The notes: generated by a model not told the origin, from the letters alone. Shown: positions 52,521 through 61,960, numbered from the stretch's first letter. The stretch: 64,000 bases of DNA from Clostridium_AW sp040797845 (GCA_040797845.1 JBFNFA010000013.1:54849-118848); one strand, 5' to 3'. Made by a program: numbers and translations.

Positions 52521-53759
52521 CTATTCACTCCATTTTTTAAATAGAATAACTCCATTATGTCCACCAAACCCTAATGAGCTAGACATAACATAGTTTAATT
52601 TACATTCTCTTCCTTTATTAGGAACATAGTCTAAATCACATTCCTCGTCCTCAGCTTTATAACCTATTGTGGGAGGTATGAAATTATCAATCATTGCCTT
52701 TATGGATGCAATAGCTTCTACTGCTCCAGCTGCTCCTAAAAGATGGCCTGTCATTGACTTAGTTGAACTTATTGGTAACTTTTTAGCATAATCTCCAAAT
52801 ACAGATTTTATTGCTTCTGTTTCGAATTTATCATTATACTCAGTTCCTGTGCCATGAGCATTTATATATGAAACCTCTTCATTATCTATCCCAGCCTCTT
52901 CTATGGCAATTTTCATTGCTCTAGCTGCACCATCCCCTCCTGGAGCTGGTGAAGTTATATGGTAAGCGTCGCAAGTTGAACCATACCCTACTAATTCCGC
53001 ATAAATATTAGCCTTTCTCTTCTGGGCATGCTCTAAAGATTCAAGTATTACAATACCTGCTCCTTCACCCATCACAAAGCCATTTCTCTCTTTATCAAAT
53101 GGAATAGAAGCTCTTTTAGGATCCGTACTTTTACTTAATGCTGTAAGGGAAATAAATCCAGCAATAGAAAGAGGAGTTATTGATGCTTCAGTTCCTCCAG
53201 CTATGATAATATCAGCTACACCACTTTGTATCATTCTATAAGCTTCACCTATACAGTTAGTTCCTGTGGCGCAGGCTGTTACAACTGTAGTACATACTCC
53301 CTTTGCACCAAATCTTATGGCAATATTTCCTGCTGCCATATTGCTTATTATCATTGGAATAAATAACGGATGAACCTTATTAGGTCCTTTTTCTAATAAT
53401 ATTTCCTGTTGCTTTTCAACGGTTGCAATTCCACCTATGCCTGATCCGACAACTACTCCAAACTTTTCTTTATTTATATTATCTAAATCTAAATCTGCAT
53501 CCTTAACAGCCTCTACCGCCGCAGCTACAGCGAATTGGCAATACCTATCCATTCTCTTTGCTTCTCTTCTATCTATAACCTCTTCAGGATTAAAGTTTTT
53601 AACCTCTGCGGCTAATTTAGCTTTAAAATTTTCTGTATCAAAAGCTTTAATAAAATCTATGCCACAAACCCCATCTTTCAAATTGTTCCAAAATATATCT
53701 ACATTATTACCTATAGGGGTTATTGCTCCCATGCCTGTTATAACCACTTTTCTTTTCAC
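52521..53759 (-). CDS. fabF: Beta-ketoacyl-ACP synthase II
   Basis: 412 residues. Cys163 in TACATGTNCIG and His in NAHGTGTEYND and KSMTGHLLGAAGAVEA form the Cys-His-His triad. Elongates acyl-ACP with malonyl-ACP. 37 bases after fabG. Confidence 0.97.
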   Translation of the reverse strand: MKRKVVITGMGAITPIGNNVDIFWNNLKDGVCGIDFIKAFDTENFKAKLAAEVKNFNPEEVIDRREAKRMDRYCQFAVAAAVEAVKDADLDLDNINKEKFGVVVGSGIGGIATVEKQQEILLEKGPNKVHPLFIPMIISNMAAGNIAIRFGAKGVCTTVVTACATGTNCIGEAYRMIQSGVADIIIAGGTEASITPLSIAGFISLTALSKSTDPKRASIPFDKERNGFVMGEGAGIVILESLEHAQKRKANIYAELVGYGSTCDAYHITSPAPGGDGAARAMKIAIEEAGIDNEEVSYINAHGTGTEYNDKFETEAIKSVFGDYAKKLPISSTKSMTGHLLGAAGAVEAIASIKAMIDNFIPPTIGYKAEDEECDLDYVPNKGRECKLNYVMSSSLGFGGHNGVILFKKWSE

Positions 53760-53796
53760 TTATAATACCAACCTTTCTATTAAAATTGGATTTTTC

Positions 53797-54549
53797 CTAT
53801 ATAACCATTCCTCCGTCTACATTTATAACCTGACCTGTGATATAAGAAGATTTATCTGATGCTAGAAAAGCTACTAATTCTCCTACATCCTCAGGCTTTC
53901 CAAATTTCTTAAGAGGAATATTATTTAATGAGGATTCTTTAACTTTATCTGATAATACCTCTGTCATATCCGTTTGAATAAACCCTGGAGCTACTGCATT
54001 AACATTTATTCCCCTTGCTGCTAATTCCCTAGCAACAGATTTTGTTAATCCTATTATTCCAGCTTTAGCAGCTGCATAATTTGACTGGCCTGCATTGCCT
54101 GTAATTCCTACTACCGAAGATATATTTATTATTTTTCCATATCTTTGCTTTACCATATATGGAGTTGTGTGTCTAATACAGTTAAATGCTCCTTTTAAAT
54201 TTACTTGAATTACTTTATCAAAATCCTCTTCCTTCATTCTCATAATAAGACCATCGGCAGTAATACCCGCATTATTAACTAGAATATCTAAGGAATTAAA
54301 TGTATCTATAGCTGACTTTACTATATTTTCAGCTTCTTTAAAATTGCTAACATCCCCTTGAACAGCAATTGCTCTTACCCCTTTATTTTCTATTTCCTTT
54401 ATAACTTCCTCTACTACTTTTCCACTACTTCTATAGTTTATAACTATATTGGCACCAAGATCAGCAAGTTTAAGAGCAATTGCTTTTCCTATTCCTCTAG
54501 TTCCACCTGTAACAACAGCAGTTTTTCCCTCTAAAACTCTATTTTGCAT
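53797..54549 (-). CDS. fabG: 3-oxoacyl-ACP reductase
   Basis: 250 residues, SDR fold. NADPH site TGGTRGIGKAIAL, catalytic Ser/Tyr/Lys in NISSVVG and QSNYAAAKAG. The ATG at 54549 (MQNRVLEGK) fits the family length; an upstream TTG in frame (54567) lies within the GGAG that serves as ribosome binding site. Follows fabD. Confidence 0.95.
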   Translation of the reverse strand: MQNRVLEGKTAVVTGGTRGIGKAIALKLADLGANIVINYRSSGKVVEEVIKEIENKGVRAIAVQGDVSNFKEAENIVKSAIDTFNSLDILVNNAGITADGLIMRMKEEDFDKVIQVNLKGAFNCIRHTTPYMVKQRYGKIINISSVVGITGNAGQSNYAAAKAGIIGLTKSVARELAARGINVNAVAPGFIQTDMTEVLSDKVKESSLNNIPLKKFGKPEDVGELVAFLASDKSSYITGQVINVDGGMVI

Positions 54550-54576
54550 AATTATTCTCAACTCCAATTTTAAAAA

Positions 54577-55518
54577 TTATTCAATATTCAATGCCTTTAA
54601 TGTTCTATCTAAGGATTTCAAATCTTCAATGTTATAAACTTCTGCTTTTCTATTTATCTTTTTTACAAAGCTACTTAATGCTTTTCCAGGTCCTATTTCT
54701 ATGAAAATTTCTATTCCATCCTGAAACATTTTATTTATGCTATGTTCCCACTTTACAGGGCTAATAATTTGCTTTTTTAATATATTTTTTACGTTGTTAT
54801 CTTCAAGATAATCTCCTGTAACGTTAGTTATTAGTGGAATTGAAGATTTTTTTAACTCTACTTCTTTTAATTTCTTTTCTAATTTATCTGCTGCCTTAGC
54901 TAACATAGAACTGTGAAATGGTCCACTTACATTAAGAATTACTGACTTTAGTGCTCCCTTTTCTTTAGCAATTTCACATGCATAATCTAATGCATTCAAC
55001 TCTCCTGCTATTACTATTTGACCTGGACAATTAAAGTTAGCTGGCTCTACTATTCCTAATGAAGATGCTATTTTACAAACCTCATCTATATTTTCTTTAT
55101 CTAATCCTAAAATAGCGGCCATACCACCTTTTCCTTTTGGTACTGCCTCCTCCATATATTTTCCTCTTTTTCTAACTAAGTTAACAGCTACATCAAAATT
55201 TAATCTTTTGCTACATACAAGAGCTGAATACTCTCCCAAACTTAATCCAGCTACCACAGTAGGTGTTATCCCATACCTCTCAAATATTTTTAAAGTTCCT
55301 ATGCTATGTGTTAATATGGCAGGCTGTGTGTTTTCAGTTCTCGTCAGCTCTTCTTCCTGTCCATTAAAGCACATCTTACTTACACTAAAGCCTAATACTT
55401 CATCTGCTCCATGAAATATATTCTTACATTCTGAAAAATTATCATATAGCTCTTTCCCCATTCCTAAATATTGTGATCCTTGTCCTGGGAACAAAAAAGC
55501 TATTTTTTTATTCTCCAT
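54577..55518 (-). CDS. fabD: Malonyl-CoA:ACP transacylase
   Basis: 313 residues. PGQGSQ loop, catalytic Ser93 in GLSLGEYSAL and His in GPFHSSML. Transfers malonyl groups to ACP. Its start overlaps the fabK stop by 11 bases. Confidence 0.96.
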   Translation of the reverse strand: MENKKIAFLFPGQGSQYLGMGKELYDNFSECKNIFHGADEVLGFSVSKMCFNGQEEELTRTENTQPAILTHSIGTLKIFERYGITPTVVAGLSLGEYSALVCSKRLNFDVAVNLVRKRGKYMEEAVPKGKGGMAAILGLDKENIDEVCKIASSLGIVEPANFNCPGQIVIAGELNALDYACEIAKEKGALKSVILNVSGPFHSSMLAKAADKLEKKLKEVELKKSSIPLITNVTGDYLEDNNVKNILKKQIISPVKWEHSINKMFQDGIEIFIEIGPGKALSSFVKKINRKAEVYNIEDLKSLDRTLKALNIE

Positions 55519-56464
55519 AATTTAATCTCCCATCTTTAGATAAGCTTTCTAGAACAACTTTAATATCAAACATTTCTTTAATTATCTCTTCACAACTCTC
55601 TTCCTTAGCTATAAGTCCAGCAATTTGACCTGCCATTAAAGAGCCATTTTCTATATCTCCATCTTTAACAGCCTTTACTAAGGCACCTTTTCCTAATTCA
55701 TCTAACTCTTCCATTGATACATTTTCTTTTTCTAATAGTTGGAATTGTCTTGTTAATTTATTTCTAAGTACTCTTACTGGATGACCTGTACTTCTTCCTG
55801 TAACTACTGTATCTATATCTTTAGCTTTAATAATTTTATTCTTGTAATTTTGATGAACTGTACATTCCTTAGCTACTAAAAATCTAGTTCCAACTTGAAC
55901 CGCTGATGCTCCCAACATAAATGCTGCAGCTACTCCTCTTTTATCACCAATTCCTCCTGCGGCTATAACAGGAATTTTCAATTCATCTACTACTTGAGGA
56001 AGCAATGTCATTGTAGTTAGCTCTCCAATGTGCCCTCCTGCTTCACACCCTTCTGTAACAACCGCATCTGCACCAGCTCTCTCCATTCTCTTTGCTAATG
56101 CAACAGAAGGAACTACTGGTATAACTTTTATTCCATGTTCTTTCCACATACTTATATACTTGCCTGGATTACCTGCTCCAGTAGTAACTACCTTTACACC
56201 TTCTTCACATACCATCTTAGCTATATCTTCTGCATATGGACTTAATAACATTATGTTTACACCAAAAGGCTTATCTGTTAATATTTTTGTTTTCCTAATT
56301 TCCTCTCTAACTATTTCTACTGGTGCATTACCTGCTGCTATAATCCCTAAACCTCCTGCATTTGAAACTGCTGAAGCTAAACTACTATCTGCAATCCATG
56401 CCATAGCACCTTGAATTATAGGATATTTTATTCCTACCATTTCACAGAATATATTTTTATTCAT
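55508..56464 (-). CDS. fabK: Enoyl-ACP reductase II, FMN-dependent
   Basis: 318 residues, TIM-barrel flavoprotein related to nitronate monooxygenase: N-terminal YPIIQGAMAWIAD, GCEAGGHIGEL, AAGGIGDKRGVAAAF, GTRFLVAKEC. Reduces enoyl-ACP; such organisms are typically insensitive to triclosan. ATG at 56464 after TAGGGGTGAC; the longer frame starts inside acpP and is rejected. Located between acpP and fabD, the classical position of FabK. Confidence 0.93.
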   Translation of the reverse strand: MNKNIFCEMVGIKYPIIQGAMAWIADSSLASAVSNAGGLGIIAAGNAPVEIVREEIRKTKILTDKPFGVNIMLLSPYAEDIAKMVCEEGVKVVTTGAGNPGKYISMWKEHGIKVIPVVPSVALAKRMERAGADAVVTEGCEAGGHIGELTTMTLLPQVVDELKIPVIAAGGIGDKRGVAAAFMLGASAVQVGTRFLVAKECTVHQNYKNKIIKAKDIDTVVTGRSTGHPVRVLRNKLTRQFQLLEKENVSMEELDELGKGALVKAVKDGDIENGSLMAGQIAGLIAKEESCEEIIKEMFDIKVVLESLSKDGRLNYGE

Positions 56465-56474
56465 ACTGTCACCC

Positions 56475-56699
56475 CTACTCAACAGCTCTTTCTTGTACAA
56501 AGTTTACAGCATCGCTTACTGTTTTAATCATTTCTGCATCTTCAATTTGTACATTAAATTCTTCCTCTATTTCTATTACAATTTGAAACAGATCCAAAGA
56601 ATCTATTCCTAAGTCCTCAAAAGAAGTTTCTAAAGTTACCTTTTCTTCCTCAACATTTAATTGATCACAAATTATGTTTCTTATCTTTTCAAATATCAT
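56475..56699 (-). CDS. acpP: Acyl carrier protein
   Basis: 74 residues, acidic. Phosphopantetheine attachment Ser34 in DLGIDSLDLF. Carries the growing acyl chain. Between fabH and fabK; ribosome binding site AGGAGGAATAA. Confidence 0.96.
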   Translation of the reverse strand: MIFEKIRNIICDQLNVEEEKVTLETSFEDLGIDSLDLFQIVIEIEEEFNVQIEDAEMIKTVSDAVNFVQERAVE

Positions 56700-56725
56700 T
56701 TCTTTATTCCTCCTAAAATTAAATA

Positions 56726-57727
56726 CTATTTACACCATTTTATAATGGATCCACCCCAAGTAAGGCCTCCACCAAAGCCAACCATAATTATATTTTGACC
56801 CTCTTTTAATAGCCCTTTTCTATTCATTTCATCTAAGGCTATGGGTATACTTGCTGCCGAAGTATTACCATAGTTTTGTAAATTAATGTAGAACTTTTCT
56901 TTATCTATATTTAATTTCTTTATAGTATGATCTATTATCCTTAAATTAGCTTGATGGGGTATTATATAGTCTATATCGCTTAAATCTAACTTAGTTTCTT
57001 CTAAAAGTTTCTCTATAGTTTCTTCCATAACTTTAACTGCGAACTTAAATATTTCTTTTCCTTCCATGGATAAGTATCCACTGCTTTTACATACTCTATC
57101 TCCTAATACTTCTTTTCTTAAAATAGTGTTATTTATATCCACAGGTGCAGCATCACATTTTAAAAGATCACTTCCTCTTCCATCTGAAGCTATATAGTTT
57201 CCTAACACACCTTTTTCATCACTTATACTCAAAACAGCTGCTCCTGCTCCATCACCAAAAAGCACACAAGTACCTCTATCATTCCAATCTAATATTTTTG
57301 ACAGTGTTTCTCCACCAATTATTAAAGCGTTTTTCATAGCTCTATTTTTTAAAAATTGATGTGCAATATTTAGAGCATATATAAAACCAGAACAAGCTGC
57401 TGAAATGTCAAAGCATACTGCTCTACTCGCACCTATTAAGCCTTGAACAATACATGCAGTGGATGGTGTATAACAATCTGGAGTTGTTGTAGCTACTATA
57501 ATTAAATCTATATCTTCTGCACTTATATGGGCATTTTCTAATGCATTGATAGCTGCTTTCGCTGATATATTAGAAGTATTTTCTCCTGTAGTAATCCTTC
57601 TTTCACCTATCCCTGTCCTGCTTCTTATCCATTGATCATCAGTATCTATAATTTTTGATATCTCATCATTAGTTAATATTCTTTCAGGTACGTAACTTCC
57701 AGTGCCTATTATTTGTACTTCTCCCAT
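56726..57727 (-). CDS. fabH: Beta-ketoacyl-ACP synthase III
   Basis: 333 residues. Cys112 in DISAACSGFIYAL, His in IPHQANLRI, Asn in NYGNTSAASIP. Condenses an acyl-CoA primer with malonyl-ACP and starts each chain. Three bases after fabT. Confidence 0.96.
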   Translation of the reverse strand: MGEVQIIGTGSYVPERILTNDEISKIIDTDDQWIRSRTGIGERRITTGENTSNISAKAAINALENAHISAEDIDLIIVATTTPDCYTPSTACIVQGLIGASRAVCFDISAACSGFIYALNIAHQFLKNRAMKNALIIGGETLSKILDWNDRGTCVLFGDGAGAAVLSISDEKGVLGNYIASDGRGSDLLKCDAAPVDINNTILRKEVLGDRVCKSSGYLSMEGKEIFKFAVKVMEETIEKLLEETKLDLSDIDYIIPHQANLRIIDHTIKKLNIDKEKFYINLQNYGNTSAASIPIALDEMNRKGLLKEGQNIIMVGFGGGLTWGGSIIKWCK

Positions 57728-57730
57728 GGT

Positions 57731-58198
57731 TTAAGTCTCCTTTTTTTCAACCTCTAAATTATATTTACTTTTAAAAAACTCATTTAACTTTTCAAGGGAG
57801 GATATTAATACCTTTTCTTCCTCTTCAGACAATCCCAAAATTGTTTCCTTTATCATATCCGAGTGAAATTTCTCATGAATCCTATAAGCTAACTTTCCTC
57901 TTTTAGTTAGGCTTACATAAACAATTCTTCTATCTTCTTCAGATCGACTTCTCTCTACATATCCTTTTTTTACTAAATTATTTATTGCTGTAGTTAGTGT
58001 TCCTACAGTGATTTTTAAGTCCATTGCAATTTCTGACATAGTTCTTTTATTATAAAGACTTACAGCTTCTATAGTGTGCATTTCTGTCACTGATAAATCC
58101 TTAAACTCTCCACTTTGTAAAGCGTTTTGCTCAATTGTTAGAATATCATTAAATATATCCACTAAAAGTTCATTCAATACATTTATCGACCTACTCAT
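57731..58198 (-). CDS. fabT: MarR-family fatty-acid synthesis repressor, FabT-like
   Basis: 155 residues. MarR winged helix (MSEIAMDLKITVGTLTTAINNLVKKGYVERSRSEEDRR) with dimerisation helices. In streptococci and relatives FabT, with acyl-ACP as corepressor, represses the fab operon including itself. Same operon position here, and two FabT-type palindromes lie at the operon promoter. It overlaps the preceding gene by 8 bases. Confidence 0.9.
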   Translation of the reverse strand: MSRSINVLNELLVDIFNDILTIEQNALQSGEFKDLSVTEMHTIEAVSLYNKRTMSEIAMDLKITVGTLTTAINNLVKKGYVERSRSEEDRRIVYVSLTKRGKLAYRIHEKFHSDMIKETILGLSEEEEKVLISSLEKLNEFFKSKYNLEVEKKET

Positions 58199-59276
58199 AG
58201 TCTTTCACTTCCTCGATTAATTCTTTCATAAGTTCTTTCATAAGTTCTTTCACAGTTATTATTTTATTCATCTTATATCCCTTACTACCTATGAAAAGTA
58301 ATCCTTCTTCTACATTTCCCCTAACAGCATTAATTAGAGCTTTTGATATACAATATATAGTTGTTTTAGGATTACATTTTTTTAAACAACCGTAGCATCT
58401 GTCAATTTCATCTCTATTGTTTTCAATCTCTTTAATAAAATTGTTGATTATTGCTCTGCCTGGAAGACCCACAGGACTTTTTATTATGTCTATGTTTTCT
58501 TCCTTGCACTCCAAATAGCACTTTTTATAGTTAATATGAGCATCACATTCTTCTGTACAAATAAATCTTGTGGCCATTTGAACGCCATGAGCCCCTAACT
58601 TTAAATATTTTCCTATATCTTTTCCAGTGTATATCCCACCAGCAACAATTATAGGTATATTTTTCTCATATTTATTTTCAAAGTATTTTACTTCTTCAAT
58701 TACTTCTTTAAGTATTTTTTCTAGAGTCAAATCGTTATTCTCTATAAGCTTTTCATAATTAAATCCTAAATGTCCACCAGCTTCTGAACCCTCTACTACT
58801 ATAAAATCTGGAAGATAAGAATACTTGTCATACCAGAGCTTACATATTATCTTAGCTGCTTTGCCAGAAGATACAATGGGTGCTATTTTAGTTTTACTGC
58901 CTTTAACTAAATCAGGTAAATTTTTAGGAATGCCTGCTCCTGATATTATTACATCTATGCCTTCCTCTACCGCAGCCTTAGCCATTTCATCATAGTTATT
59001 CATAGCTACCATTAAATTCACACCAATTATCCCTAGTGGACTTAATTTCTTAGATTTTCTTATTTCCTTTCTTAAAGCTCTAATATTTGCTTCTTTGCTA
59101 TTGGTCTCAAAATCCTCTTCATTAAATCCAATTTGAACTCCTGATATAATTCCTATCCCACCTTCATTTGCTACTGCTGAAGCTAATTTTGAAAGTGAAA
59201 CTCCTATGCCCATGCCACCTTGGATAATAGGGATTTTTGCTTTTAGATTTCCAATTTGCAAAGGAGATATCTTCAT
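58191..59276 (-). CDS. Nitronate monooxygenase / FabK-like flavoprotein, first gene of the fab operon
   Basis: 361 residues. FMN TIM barrel of the 2-nitropropane dioxygenase family (PIIQGGMGIGVSLSKLA, SEAGGHLG, PIIVAGGIYTGKDIGKYLKLGA). A cysteine-rich tail region (about 270-308: CDAHINYKKCYLEC and RCYGCLKKC) absent from FabK could bind metal. The C-terminus carries a repeated ELMK from a 12-bp tandem repeat. Gene order in clostridial fab clusters commonly has such a protein first. It may be a second enoyl reductase or a detoxifier of nitro compounds; the sequence does not decide. Confidence 0.85.
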   Translation of the reverse strand: MKISPLQIGNLKAKIPIIQGGMGIGVSLSKLASAVANEGGIGIISGVQIGFNEEDFETNSKEANIRALRKEIRKSKKLSPLGIIGVNLMVAMNNYDEMAKAAVEEGIDVIISGAGIPKNLPDLVKGSKTKIAPIVSSGKAAKIICKLWYDKYSYLPDFIVVEGSEAGGHLGFNYEKLIENNDLTLEKILKEVIEEVKYFENKYEKNIPIIVAGGIYTGKDIGKYLKLGAHGVQMATRFICTEECDAHINYKKCYLECKEENIDIIKSPVGLPGRAIINNFIKEIENNRDEIDRCYGCLKKCNPKTTIYCISKALINAVRGNVEEGLLFIGSKGYKMNKIITVKELMKELMKELIEEVKDYE

Positions 59277-59294
59277 AAAATCTCCTCCTTATTT

Positions 59295-59307
59295 TTTGAT
59301 ATTCAAA
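59295..59307. promoter_or_regulatory. FabT-type operator, distal
   Basis: Palindrome TTTGA-TAT-TCAAA between the fab promoter and the first gene; resembles the streptococcal FabT box (TTTGATTATCAAA pattern). The match is by eye. Confidence 0.55.
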
Positions 59308-59310
59308 TAT

Positions 59311-59323
59311 TTTGATAGTCAAA
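59311..59323. promoter_or_regulatory. FabT-type operator, at the transcription start
   Basis: Palindrome TTTGA-TAG-TCAAA. It touches the -10 by one base on the minus strand, so a bound repressor would block the fab promoter. Confidence 0.6.
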
Positions 59324-59351
59324 GTATATACTTAAAAAAAATATTTGTCAA
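59323..59351 (-). promoter_or_regulatory. sigma-A promoter of the fab operon
   Basis: Minus strand TTGACA (59346-59351), 17-nt spacer, TATACT (59323-59328). Confidence 0.8.
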
Positions 59352-59365
59352 TTATTTAAAAATAA

Positions 59366-59395
59366 AATGGGTATAATGGAACAATTATACCCATT
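59366..59395 (-). terminator. terminator after the ABC permease gene
   Basis: AATGGGTATAAT (59366-59377) and ATTATACCCATT (59384-59395), 12 bp perfect; on the minus strand followed by TTTTATTTTT. Confidence 0.85.
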
Positions 59396-59404
59396 ATTTT
59401 CAGT

Positions 59405-60046
59405 TTACTCGTAATAATAATACTTTATTTCTAACCTTTTGAATAATATCACAAGGATTGCACCAAATATTAAATATATTATTCCAGCTATTACAAAAGA
59501 CACTAACGTAAAATCTCTTGTCATCACTTCTTTAGAAGCTCTCAATATTTCCTCCATACCTATTATTGAAACTAAAGCAGTATCTTTTATTAAACTAATA
59601 GCTTCATTACAAGTAGATGGTATAACCCTTTTGACTGTTTGAGGAATAATCACTCTTTTCATAATTTGATAATTACTCATACCTAATGCTTTTGATGCCT
59701 CATATTGCCCTTTATCTATAGATTGAATACCAGATCTAAATATCTCTGTAAAATACGCAGAGTAATTTAAAATAAAAGTTATTACTGCTGCATTGAATCT
59801 GCTAATTTTAAATCCTAAATATGGCATACCATAATATATAAAGAACAACTGTATCAGCAAAGGAGTCCCTCTAAAAATCCAAGTATATACGCCTATTATA
59901 AAACTACATACTTTATTTTTAGATACCTTTATCAAAGAAAGTACTATACCTATAGGAATGGAGCTTATTAATACTATTGAAAAAAGCCCTAAAGTAACGT
60001 CACTACCCTTTATAATAAATGAAATTGTATCATATAGATTGGTCAT
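59405..60046 (-). CDS. Polar amino-acid ABC transporter permease
   Basis: 213 residues, HisM/GlnP type, about five TM helices; EAA loop YEASKALGMSNYQIMKRVIIPQ. Follows the binding-protein gene after 12 bases. No ATPase gene is next to it, so the ATP-binding partner must be supplied from elsewhere in the genome. Confidence 0.9.
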   Translation of the reverse strand: MTNLYDTISFIIKGSDVTLGLFSIVLISSIPIGIVLSLIKVSKNKVCSFIIGVYTWIFRGTPLLIQLFFIYYGMPYLGFKISRFNAAVITFILNYSAYFTEIFRSGIQSIDKGQYEASKALGMSNYQIMKRVIIPQTVKRVIPSTCNEAISLIKDTALVSIIGMEEILRASKEVMTRDFTLVSFVIAGIIYLIFGAILVILFKRLEIKYYYYE

Positions 60047-60058
60047 TCGTAACTACCT

Positions 60059-60865
60059 CTATTTTACAATCAAATCTTTTCCAAGCCATTTTTTTGATAT
60101 TCTCTCTGTAGTGCCGTCCTTTTTCATTTCATCTATTATTCTATCTATCTCTTCCCTAAAAGTTTCATCAGCTTTTTTTACTCCTACCCCAAAAGCTTGT
60201 GTACCAAAATTTTCATCTAAAACTTTAAAAGCATCCTGCTTCTTTGTCATATAATATCTTCCTACTATTTCGTCTATAACTACAGCGTCTAATCTACCTA
60301 TAGATAAATCCATTAAGGCTTCTGCATAGTTTGCATATCTTTTTATTTCTTTAAAAGTTTTCATAACTTCTGGCTCTGTTTTTATAGCATCTTCACTAGT
60401 ACTCCCCATTTGAACTCCTATAACTTTTCCTTCTAAATCTTTTTTATTTTTTATTGAGGAATCTTTGTTAACCATAATAACTTGTCCATCAACGAGATAC
60501 TCTTTGGTAAAACCTATTTGCTCTTTTCTCTTTTCAGTTATGCTCAGTCCATTCCATATAACATCCACATCACCATTATTTAAGCTTCCTATTATACCAT
60601 TCCAATCTATTGGCTTAAATACAACTTCAACTCCCATCCTACTAGCGACTTCTTTTGCTAAGTCTATATCCAAGCCTACAATTTCTCCCTTTTCATCTCT
60701 AAATCCCATTGGAGCAAAAGTATCATCTAGCCCAACTATAAATTCTCCTCTTTTTTTAATTTCTTCTAAGGATTTATCTTCTTTACTATGATTTTTATCA
60801 CATCCCATTAGTAATATACTTAAAGCAAAAAATATTGCTAAAACCTTTAATAGTCTCTTTTTCAT
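60059..60865 (-). CDS. Amino-acid ABC transporter substrate-binding lipoprotein
   Basis: 268 residues. Signal peptide with lipobox LLMGC near residue 22; SBP_bac_3 fold with FIVGLDDTFAPMGFRDEKGE, GLDIDLAKEV and KPIDWNGIIGSLNNGDVD. Probably binds a polar amino acid or cystine. ATG at 60865 after AAAGGAGGAG; the longer frame is not supported. Confidence 0.9.
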   Translation of the reverse strand: MKKRLLKVLAIFFALSILLMGCDKNHSKEDKSLEEIKKRGEFIVGLDDTFAPMGFRDEKGEIVGLDIDLAKEVASRMGVEVVFKPIDWNGIIGSLNNGDVDVIWNGLSITEKRKEQIGFTKEYLVDGQVIMVNKDSSIKNKKDLEGKVIGVQMGSTSEDAIKTEPEVMKTFKEIKRYANYAEALMDLSIGRLDAVVIDEIVGRYYMTKKQDAFKVLDENFGTQAFGVGVKKADETFREEIDRIIDEMKKDGTTERISKKWLGKDLIVK

Positions 60866-60961
60866 TCGATAACTCCTCCTTTTATTAATCAATATGAAAT
60901 CTATTATACTTTAGTACACTAAATTTGTAAAGTTCTAATTTATGAAATTAAAATCTTAATA

Positions 60962-61004
60962 AAATAAACTGCCACTAATAATTAATATTAGCGGCAGTTT
61001 ATTT
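60962..61004 (-). terminator. terminator after the M23 peptidase gene
   Basis: 19-bp arms (60962-60980 and 60986-61004) with one mismatch; T-rich tail on the minus strand. Confidence 0.8.
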
Positions 61005-61789
61005 TAATTTATGTATTCAGTAGGGTCTTGAGGTACTCCTTTAATTCTTACCTCAAAGTGGAGGTGAGGTCCTGTGCTTCTTCCTGTGCTCCCCACTTCT
61101 GCAATTTTGTCGCCTATTTTAACATATTCACCTTTTTTGGCAAACAATTTGCTGCAATGTCCATATATTGTAACAGTATCATCTCCATTATCTATTCTCA
61201 CTACATTTCCATAGCCATTCTCCCATCCAGAATAAATAACTTTTCCAGACAATATAGCATGTATGGGAGTACCTGAAGGTGCTGCTATATCTACTCCATT
61301 ATGCATCCTACCCCATCTCATTCCAAAATTAGATGATACGGTACCTCTTGATAGTACCGGATTGCTGTCCTTAATATCTTCACCTTTAATTGTAAAACTT
61401 ATATCCCAAATTTCATCGTGTCCATTCATAATATTATATGCAAAATATTCAGGTTCTCTAACCTCATCAGCATTGACTATATCTTTGTAGTAAGTTATGC
61501 TGTTATTTAATATAACTTCTTTTACATTCTTAAACTCAGAATTTTTAATACTCTCTTCTCTGATTATATTTAGCATCTTCTTTATATCATCTTCACTATT
61601 TAATATTGCGACCCTTGCTCCATCTGATTTAACTACTATGGCTTCTTTCGTTACTATCTCTTCTTCTACTTCTTTGTTAGATTGAACACCTCTGTTTATA
61701 TAGAATTTATTGTTCATAATAATAATGGAAAATAAAGTTGTCATGGAAATTAAAAGTGATATAAATAATTTTCTATTCTTTGCTCTCAT
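61004..61789 (-). CDS. M23-family (LytM) peptidoglycan endopeptidase, membrane anchored
   Basis: 261 residues. N-terminal TM (about 8-25), an extracellular spacer, then LytM domain (about 150-260) with the zinc motif HNGVD (163-167) and HLH (GPHLHFEV). All metal ligands are present, so it should be active, unlike degenerate SpoIIQ of some bacteria. The SpoIIQ/SpoIVFA-like layout (TM plus LytM) allows a sporulation role, but vegetative hydrolase is equally possible. Confidence 0.85.
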   Translation of the reverse strand: MRAKNRKLFISLLISMTTLFSIIIMNNKFYINRGVQSNKEVEEEIVTKEAIVVKSDGARVAILNSEDDIKKMLNIIREESIKNSEFKNVKEVILNNSITYYKDIVNADEVREPEYFAYNIMNGHDEIWDISFTIKGEDIKDSNPVLSRGTVSSNFGMRWGRMHNGVDIAAPSGTPIHAILSGKVIYSGWENGYGNVVRIDNGDDTVTIYGHCSKLFAKKGEYVKIGDKIAEVGSTGRSTGPHLHFEVRIKGVPQDPTEYIN

Positions 61790-61960
61790 TATATTATTCT
61801 CCTTTTTACTAAATGGATATTTGTTGTAAAAAAAACATCTTTATCTATTCTATGCATATTTTAAAATTTTATAATACATTTTGATAAAATGCTTTGTTGA
61901 GATAAAATATATACTTTGTTATAATTAAATGATGTAACAATTAATATAGGGGGTGTTTTT

